Shown here in pieces: positions 57,039-64,000 of a stretch of DNA of 64,000 bases (position 1 is the stretch's first letter; each line of letters begins with the position of its first letter). A program made the position numbers and the translations under genes. The stretch lies in assembly GCA_021432605.1 (NCBI GenBank), contig MU271160.1, positions 124,001 to 188,000 of the forward strand, written 5' to 3'. The notes beneath the pieces were generated by a model, which was not told where the DNA came from, ran no database searches, and saw only the letters and a list, made by a program, of their open reading frames with translations. Origin of the DNA: Coniochaeta sp. PMI_546 (lineage: Eukaryota; Ascomycota; Sordariomycetes; Coniochaetales; Coniochaetaceae).

Positions 57039-58032
57039 CGGGCGACATTCTGATATTTACGCTTTCTGTTTGCTTGCAATGTGTCCGATGAGTATCTACG
57101 GCCTTGGCAAAAGCGTTCGACTACGGAGTTTCGATATTAGGCGGATATGGCGTTGGTGGCGGGCAGTGGAGAGGATGATATCCAGAGATGCAAAACGGTG
57201 AGGGTTATCTAATACAATCGACAATGTGGGCTATCGTGAACTGGAGGCAGTTCAGTCCTGGACTGGATTTTGTACTGTTTCAAGAATACTGCAGATCGAA
57301 TACGACCCTGACGAGATGCACGCTTCACTGTTTGTGTGCCAGATTTTGAGCTTTCACTGCGATACTTGGCCTAAGGACTAACTACCGGTACGGTCTGCTT
57401 CGCTACCATCCCTTTGTCCAAAGGCCCATCTTATAGTCTTTCTATGCATGGGCCGTGGGGTTCGTCGATCGGAGTCCACAAAAAGAAATGAAATACAGGA
57501 GAGACCTTGTCTCGTTCGGACTTTATACGGATTACCCTCATGCCCGGAGTCTATCCAATGTCCTATGACGGTACAGTCAAAAGCAGCCTGGGCCTGGCGA
57601 TGGAGCGTATGGGCCATTTCTCGAGTGGCAACCTAATCCGGTTTGTGTGTCATGTCATGGCGCGCTGCATGCCAACCTTGTCAGAGTGCCGACATGCACC
57701 AGCCATCCTTCAGCTCCGCAGTCGAGACTCTCACCCTCTGCCAAGGATGAGGTTCCGAGCCCGCGATCCTTGGCGATCTCTTGATATCGTTGGGCGGACT
57801 CGGCAGGGTTTCTTTGATAGTTTCGCAAGCTAATGCAAGCCACTATGCCATCTTCGAACGGAAATGGGGGCATTGAAAAGCTAGTATCTTCAGCTGAGGC
57901 TGCTACGATTTTGACCCTCTCCAACACAGAATATAAAATGGAAATGCTTGGCAACATGGGCCGCGTCTCATTCATCGCCGCTCCTCCAACCCTTAAGCAA
58001 CCGCTTCTTGTTTATCTCAGCTCTTCATCAAG
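57039..58032. other. Intergenic region before the Cys-rich GPI protein
   Basis: TATA box at 57932 (listed). No gene recognised in the rest. Confidence 0.45.
57932..57938 (+). promoter_or_regulatory. TATA box of the Cys-rich GPI protein gene
   Basis: TATAAAA lies 101 bases upstream of the ATG at 58033. Confidence 0.5.
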
Positions 58033-58770
58033 ATGAGATCCCAAGCCTCCTCCGCGCAGACTCCCCTCTTCCTCGCCCTCCTCTCCACAATCTTGGCTCC
58101 CCTTACACTCGCAGCACAATGCACCCCCTGCCAAACCTACGCTCAAGACCTCTCCTACGTGTCCTACAACTTCGACACGACCGCCGCCTCGGGCGGCGGC
58201 CCCATCAGGCAGATCGACATCGGCGCAATGTGTCTGACGGGCGCGGGCCTGAACAACATGATCGCCTGCTACTCCTGCGGCTACGTGACGGGCCACGACC
58301 TCCAGATCCTCGAGGCCTGGATCCTCGTCTGCAACACCCTCAAGGTCTCCGGGCAAGCAGCCGCCCTGGCCTGCTGGAACACGGACAAGAACCAGTGCGT
58401 GGTCGTGAGCGGTGTGGATACGCCGTCGGCCCTGTCGCTTTCCCCCGCTGCCACTCCCGTGGCTACGGGCGGTAGTCCTGGTACCACCGCCGGCGGCGAT
58501 GGTAGCAGCGACACGGAGACCGTGACGTCTACTGAGGCTGACGCCAGCACCACCGCCACCGCAACCAAGTCGACCGTGACCAAGACTTCTGACACGGTGT
58601 CGACTGCACCGACTTCTGGCACTACTCGGTCTGCCTCTGGAACTTCGACCAGCACTGCTGCGAGCAGCACTGCAACACCCAAGGCGAACTCGGGTGATGG
58701 ATTAGCACAGGATGTTCTCTCGAATGCTAAGCTTGCACTGTGGGTAGCAGTGGTTGGCTTCGTACTTTGA
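58033..58770 (+). CDS. Secreted Cys-rich protein with Ser/Thr stalk and GPI signal
   Basis: An intronless 245-residue protein. A signal peptide (first about 28 residues, LFLALLSTILAPLTLAA) precedes a compact domain with eight cysteines (QCTPCQTYAQDL, GAMCLTG, IACYSCGYVTGHDL, LVCNTLK, ACWNTDKNQCVV). Next is a Ser/Thr/Ala-rich, probably O-glycosylated stalk of about 90 residues, and a hydrophobic C-terminus (LALWVAVVGFVL) preceded by small residues, typical of a GPI attachment signal. It is expected at the plasma membrane or wall. The cysteine pattern is not that of CFEM domains or hydrophobins. Function unknown. A good TATA box 101 bases upstream suggests strong or regulated expression. Confidence 0.85.
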   Translation: MRSQASSAQTPLFLALLSTILAPLTLAAQCTPCQTYAQDLSYVSYNFDTTAASGGGPIRQIDIGAMCLTGAGLNNMIACYSCGYVTGHDLQILEAWILVCNTLKVSGQAAALACWNTDKNQCVVVSGVDTPSALSLSPAATPVATGGSPGTTAGGDGSSDTETVTSTEADASTTATATKSTVTKTSDTVSTAPTSGTTRSASGTSTSTAASSTATPKANSGDGLAQDVLSNAKLALWVAVVGFVL

Positions 58771-59211
58771 GGTCCAGGAAATGTTGAAGAGGATGTAATT
58801 ATTGGATAGCATGGGTCCTAAAATTCTTATGTCAATATGTTTTGTAATTAGTATCGAGAGCGTAGCACACGAGGTACTCTGTTTATTGATACCCATCTAG
58901 TTGGACTGTTATTTGTCCATGGTCCACATTTATCGCACCTGTTCACGACTCTTGAACCAGTATCACTGGTAACAATACGGCGGATATTAAGGGTTTGGTT
59001 GGATTTCACTGTCCATCTTCGTACATGACCGCAAAGCTCCGTAACCACCGAACTATCTAAGCTGTCAGGGTAAGCACTGTTATAATGCCAGAGAAAGTTT
59101 CCTCCAAGCTTGTGAAGGGAAGACAATGCGGTTCGCTTGCAGATACGCCACCCATCCTAATAATAGTACACATCCGCCCCATCCCAACTGCGATCGCTCC
59201 CAGATCACCGC
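58771..59211. other. Convergent spacer between GPI protein and Set9
   Basis: 441 bases between two converging genes; holds both 3' ends. No other feature recognised. Confidence 0.45.
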
Positions 59212-61529
59212 TCAAGTAGAAAGCCTGACGCTAACCTTCCGAGCGCGGCCACTACGCCGCAGCCCCGACTCAGCATCAGGCGTCTCGGACCCCCTGAACT
59301 CCCACTCGTCCTCCTCCGCCCTCTTCTTCACACCCTTGGGCCGTCCCCGTCCCCTTGGCTTGACCTCGGCGAGCCTCTCCTCCATAACCTGCTTCATGCG
59401 ATCCTTCCAGTACTGTCGTCCCCTGACCTTGGCCTCCTCCGCCGGGTCCAGGAACCGATGAACCTCGCGGTGGTCCAGAATCCGCTCCTCGTCGTCCCAG
59501 GGCCCTGCTGGCTCCGTCTTGGGCCAGATATACCCGTACAGCTTGGAGTGCCGCTCGCACCGCGGACAGTTGGCCCTGGTGAAGTACGCGTCCTTCTGCA
59601 CAAACGCCGTGTTGCAGTTCTTGCAGTGAATCCAGGCCATTTCCGGCTCGGCCAAGAGGAGCGGCGTGAGGGTGTAATCACCCGGTATGCGCTGAGGCGG
59701 GCCTTTGGGCGGCGGTGATGGTTCTGAGTCGCGCGCCGAGGGAGCCGGGCGATTCACTTTCTTCTGGGATTCGCTTTTCCGCGGACGCCCTGGGCGCCGC
59801 TTTATCGGTTCTGTGGGCGCCGCTGGAACGGATTCGAGGACTGTGGATGATACGAGCTCCACCGCGGCGGGAGAATCACTGCATTCAGGTGACTGTCCCC
59901 TCGTCGGCGTCTCTTGGTTGTCCAGAAATCCGACAGTCATTACTTCCGGGCCGCGAACTGCACTCGGTGGCGTCGCAAATATGGACAGGCTCATATCGAT
60001 CGCATCTGGTACTGGGTTCGACGAAGGTGGGGTGTCTGTTTGCACGACTGTGGTGTTGGTCTGATGTCCGTCGTACTCTGGTATCTGATTTGAGACTTGC
60101 TGAACAGAATCTGCATCCGCCGTGTCTTCCTGCTTGAGCACCTCGATCGATCTCTCGATCCGTGTCGGCTTTGGTGAATAGATTATAGGGCCAGGGCTCT
60201 CATCTCCAGGTGTAGGCGTCGTAGCATCGGTAAGCACGGCATCTCCGTTGCTGACCTCCGACAGCCCGGAACTGTGGGCATTTTCTGGCTCCGAGCTCTC
60301 GCGGGAACTTTCTGGGCTTAGTCCAACCGTGATTACCTCGTACTGCGTCTCGTTCGATTTCTGCCGTTTCGCAGGAGTCACAGGCGGCGTTGCCAGTGCT
60401 ACCGATTCATGCTTGCGCTTCGCAGAAGAGCTGGGGCTCAAAACTGGTTCTGGCGCTGCGGAACCAACAGTCGAGGCACGGCCACCTAGCATTCTCGAGC
60501 TCCTAGATCGTTTCAGGACCCGAGGCCGGATATCGGGAGTCGCTGAAGAATTTCGTGAGGCGACATCACAGGCACTTTCGTCTCGTCTCCGCCGCCGAAG
60601 AGAATATCCTCGCGCACCGCTCGTTGTGTCATCTTCAACGCTCTTTTCCAAGACCATGTTGCCGTCTTCAGTCTTCCAACCGTTGGCTAGATTTGTCTCG
60701 CATGTGCGGCATAGGCACTCGCAGTTGTCATCCCCAAAGTAGTTTTCGCCGTACGTAACGGTGATCTCTTCACCAACCTCAATATCTCTGCAGGCGATGA
60801 TCTCGATGCCTGCTTGACCCCTAGTAACAAGTCGCGCATTGGCGTCGCAATCATGATTGCATAACCGAGCCGGCCCCATGAAGATGCTAGTCGACTTGGT
60901 GCGACTGCTGACAACGAGACTGAAGTCCTTCTTGCGCAGTGCCATTTCTGCTTCCTCCTCGGGTGTGATCACGACCTGGATCCCTGCGAGGTACTTGATC
61001 GTCTCATTTCGCTTAATGTACTGTCGAGCCGTGATGCTTGCTTCGTACGACACAATCGTATAGCGGTTTGTGGCGTTGACCTCGAATGGACAGCTAGGCA
61101 GGTATATGGACATATATCGACGGAGATGGCTCCTGAAATCCTCCTTCTCTTTTGGCGTCTTGAGCGAGTTGCAGAACTTCCTCAACCCATCGGTAGCTAG
61201 CAGCTTCTCTTCGGCCGTTGTAAGGTCCTCATCGAGTATGATGTGTTGCTGGATCAGCTTAGATATCTCTTCTTCCCGCACGCCCCGTGATGGGTGATAT
61301 GTGGTGCGATTCTTCGGTATTGTTGTCCAGTAGTAAGTCTGGCGCACGTTAGAACCTGAGATGTCGCAAAAAGGCATCCCAGCGCATCCGCGACCGGTCA
61401 CCCCATCCACTGATATTCAAGACTTACATGATCCACCAATGCGTCAGTCAGGATGTCGTCGTAGGCGGCCAATTGCGCGAGGGTGAGCTGCTGGCGCTTT
61501 GCTACCGGGGTAGAGGTTCGTGACTGCAT
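59212..61529 (-). CDS. set9: Histone H4 lysine-20 methyltransferase Set9
   Basis: Two exons on the minus strand, 61529-61428 and 61338-59212, with an 89-nt intron, encode 742 residues. The start MQSRTSTPVAKRQQLTLAQL and the first 100 residues match the Suv4-20/Set9 N-terminal region (YHPSRGVREEEI). The SET domain (about 125-250) has its core NHDCDAN (195-201) and YGENYFGDDNCECLCRTC (230-247), where the cysteines form the post-SET zinc site. The rest is a long disordered Ser/Pro/Glu-rich region with a C-terminal Cys pair segment (CKNCNTAFVQKD, CPRCERH), which looks like a zinc finger, and AT-hook-like GRGRPKG. Family role: mono-, di- and trimethylation of H4K20 in chromatin. It is divergent from the uL14m gene. 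Confidence 0.95.
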
Positions 61530-62510
61530 CTTGAAATGTAAGACGACGAAATCATTCACATTAGGCGGAAATTAGAATTGGAAAGAGCGAGCGAGGACCG
61601 AAGATCGAGCTGACAACTGAACGACTGGCCGAAGGCCAGCACTTAGACGGGGTCCTCCTTGATGCGACACTCCGAGGTGCCAGAGGCTTGAATGCAGTCT
61701 GGAGATAAGCTGACAAGAATGGTGTTGTCCAAGGCGAGCCAGGCAAGCAGACGACGGCTGGAATGAACGACGGTGGTGAGACGGAAGGAAAGGACAGAAA
61801 TCAGGCCCCAAGCCGCAATGGGTGGATGATGCGACTGCAAGTGAGAAGGAGAAGGGCGGTGCAGTGAGTTGTTGTTGCGGTTGGAGGTCACGGCTCCCAC
61901 CCAATCCGGGCCAAGCAATGCGGGTGATGCTTTGTCCAATCCGGTTACTTGATCGCCGGACGGGTTGTCGTCATACAGGTACAGATTGGCGGGCCGTAAG
62001 TACGTGCATGTGTTGTGTCTGCACGAGTATCTGGTTTGGGTATGTATGTTTGTCGAAGAGAAAGGGATGCTTCGGGTAAGCGAAAGGCGGTGATTTATCT
62101 TGAGGACCGGTCGTCAATTGACTCTAGGAATGAGGAATGAAATTGGCATCTGGGAAAGTGACCTGTTGCTTCTTGCTGATGAACAATACAAAGGAGGAAC
62201 CTCCCGGTTGTCCTGGAAATTGGGGAGGCTAGGCGAAGTGGAGACAGGTGCGCTCGAATGGGAGGTGCAGGATATTTTGGTCTGAGCTGAGACAGAGAAG
62301 GCCAAGCTAAAGTGGTTGCAGGATTATCCCGATTGGGCTAGACTACTTTTACAGGCAAAGAAGCAAGGTACGTACCTGTCACGGGCCAGCAAGCTGAGTT
62401 TCACCGAACTTTTGCCAGCATTCTTTTCCGGTCAACACCAAGAGATCCAACATCACGAGTCTCGCTTTGATCAGCCATTTAACGGGGCGGATTGGGGACG
62501 ACACATCAAA
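61530..62510. other. Divergent promoter region between Set9 and uL14m
   Basis: About 1 kb between two divergent housekeeping genes. I see no TATA box, as expected for such genes, and no coding sequence. Confidence 0.45.
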
Positions 62511-63070
62511 ATGATTCAATTAAAGGTATGCAACCTCTTAGTACACAGGCTGTCTCTGACGTCTTTGTGAGAGACAAGACTAACAGAGGCCATGTTTGCA
62601 GACGATGCTTAACTGCATCGACAACTCGGGCGCCGCCCTTGTCGAATGCGCCATGGTCGTCGGCCAGAAGAGACATGCGTCAATAGGTGAGTGCCACTGC
62701 TCCCTCTCTTCAATGCTGCTTGCCTGCAGTTATAGAAAGAACAAAGCTAACCGTCGGCCCCCCGCAACCCTGATTAGGTGATCGAATCGTTGTCGTCGTG
62801 CAAGAACAAAGAAGCGCCCACGCTGCCGGTATGGCATCAGCTGGCGGTACCAAAGTCAAGAGAGGCGATATCAGACACGCAGTAGTCGTACGGACGAGAT
62901 ACAGGGTCGGCAGACGCGACGGCAGTGCGGTCCGGTTCGATGACAACGCATGTGTGCTCATCAACAAGGCCGGAGACCCGATCGGTAGTCGCATCAACGG
63001 TGTTGTCGGTCAAGAATTGCGGAAGAAGAAGTGGAGCAAGATACTAAGCATGGCTCCCATGCAGGTATGA
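62511..63070 (+). CDS. mrpl38: Mitochondrial large-subunit ribosomal protein uL14m
   Basis: Three exons, 62511-62525 (five codons), 62602-62686 and 62778-63070, encode 130 residues, the usual length. The protein starts [20 protein letters not shown], the conserved L14 N-terminus, and carries [15 protein letters not shown] and the [32 protein letters not shown] block. It ends [16 protein letters not shown]. It binds 23S-type rRNA at the intersubunit face of the mitochondrial ribosome. The first exon holds only five codons and was set by the ATG context (CAAAATGATT), the clean GTATGC donor and the perfect family match of the joined sequence. There is no separate presequence, as is usual for this protein. 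Confidence 0.95.
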
Positions 63071-63882
63071 GTGGACAGAGGAGGAGTACAAGCTTCGGTT
63101 GTCACGACGCTCTCTGTGTGCCCAAGTGGCAGAAGATGAGAGCTGTACACTACGGGCTACGGACGAAGCGTGTATACTATAGATCCAAGTCGCAGTGTTT
63201 GTCAGGGTGGCATCGTGGCTGGTGTATAATTAAATGCTTAGAGGTATCACCAAGCCTGACAGCGTGGTTGGTCGAGCAGGCAGCAATATATCATGATGTT
63301 GCAACACAGAGAAGTAGTGAGATACACATGCAAGACCTGATGACTGTTCCAGTTCTGTTGATTCCACTAAGAGAACAAATCCATCCATAAACTCCAATAG
63401 AATGAATATTCGTGATGCAACAAACTCCGTGCCGGTCCCTGAGCGGGAACCTCCCTCAACGCCATTTTATCCACGCAATCCGAATTCGAGGCCAGTCCGG
63501 TGGGGTATCGTACGTAGATGCGGGCGGATCAGTCGAAGATCTCACCACATTCGCAGCAAACATAGAACAATTTCTGTAGCCGAATGTCTTAGTAAAAAAA
63601 CAAAAACGCGCTTGTCGACCGAGAGCCTTTTGGGGGGGGGGGGGGGGGNNNNNNNNNNACCATTCCTGTCTCAGCACTTCGCTGCTGGGACTGGAAGAAA
63701 ACAGCTTCGGGATGCTTGCAGACAGGACAGGTCTTGTTTGCTCGCGGAAGCTAGAGACAACATGTGTCAGCCAAGTCATGACTCACAAAACCCGGAAAGA
63801 AAGGAAATCCAGCCGGTTGGAAGACAAGAGTTGGGCGGTGAGGGTAGCTGCAAAGGGCATGGCAGTGTAGCTCCCATGTAAG
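63071..63882. other. Intergenic region with assembly gap
   Basis: No gene recognised. Contains a 17-base G run and ten N. Confidence 0.4.
63632..63658. other. G homopolymer followed by a run of ten N (assembly gap)
   Basis: About 17 G residues (63632-63648) directly precede ten undetermined bases (63649-63658). Gap length is probably a placeholder. Reading frames across it are meaningless. Confidence 0.95.
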
Positions 63883-64000
63883 CTAGTCCCATAAGCAGGT
63901 CGGCGGGTTCCAGCAGTCCTGCATCAGGTCATCGTCATCGTCGTCTTCGACTTGCTGACGAGGCTCTCCCGCGTACCACAGAAGTTCTTCCTCAGAAAGA
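63883..64000 (-). CDS. 3' end of an unknown gene running off the window
   Basis: On the minus strand a frame enters from the right edge and ends at a TAG (63885-63883) after 38 codons. It reads LSEEELLWYAGEPRQQ, an acidic run of six Asp, then LMQDCWNPPTCLWD. Composition and the clear stop look coding. I do not recognise the family, and the frame could instead be the last exon of a spliced gene. Confidence 0.5.
   Translation of the reverse strand, partial: LSEEELLWYAGEPRQQVEDDDDDDLMQDCWNPPTCLWD

Noticed and set aside
1-64000. Transposons, LTR elements or repeat-induced mutation tracts
   Set aside because: I found no transposase or reverse transcriptase motifs, terminal repeats or AT-rich mutated blocks; only short microsatellites.

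Overview
This window comes from a filamentous ascomycete (Pezizomycotina). The genes are interrupted by short introns, mostly 48-99 nt, with GTAAGT-like donors, CTAAC/CTGAC branch points and CAG/TAG acceptors. The families are typical of such fungi: two Zn2Cys6 regulators, a TRI12-type MFS pump, a DUF1996 secreted protein, a SAT4-type rhodopsin-like membrane protein, Set9 histone methyltransferase, phosphoketolase and a fungal gasdermin. A run of ten N near the right end shows this is a draft assembly. I see no transposon, viral element, CRISPR array or secondary-metabolite backbone gene. All functions are inferred from reading the sequence.

Layout. 0-7 kb: a 5'-truncated intron-containing tRNA-Trp, a decayed inverted tRNA-like copy, an FAD monooxygenase and a Zn2Cys6 regulator (both minus). 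7-20 kb (all plus): a GPI-type acid phosphatase, a membrane-anchored multicopper oxidase, phosphoketolase, and an acetolactate-synthase-like thiamine-diphosphate enzyme with a long presumed mitochondrial leader. 21-28 kb (plus): a Pho80/PCL-type cyclin, a Xaa-Pro aminopeptidase and an F-box protein with a GC-AG intron. 30-37 kb: an acyltransferase-3 gene with an apparent frameshift, a cytoplasmic subtilisin-like (S8) protease, a convergent gasdermin-like gene and a DUF1996 protein. 38-45 kb: a small secreted protein, a broken MARVEL-like gene, a TRI12-type MFS transporter and an ABM-fold protein. 45-58 kb: a CorA-like membrane protein, a secreted Ser/Thr-rich protein, a small GGAGNI-motif protein, a SAT4-type membrane protein, a second Zn2Cys6 regulator and a Cys-rich GPI protein. 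59-64 kb: Set9, mitochondrial ribosomal protein uL14m and the 3' end of an unknown gene.

The most interesting locus is 32.9-35.1 kb. A 328-residue S8 protease with an intact catalytic triad and no secretion signal converges, with 289 bp between stop codons, on a 294-residue protein with the features of fungal gasdermins (RCD-1/HET-Q1). In Podospora anserina the adjacent genes het-Q1 (gasdermin) and het-Q2 (S8 protease) form an allorecognition cell-death system in which the protease activates the gasdermin by removing a short C-terminal piece. This window appears to carry a complete pair of that kind, with an unusual acidic tail on the gasdermin. The remaining genes look like independent housekeeping or accessory genes rather than one pathway.
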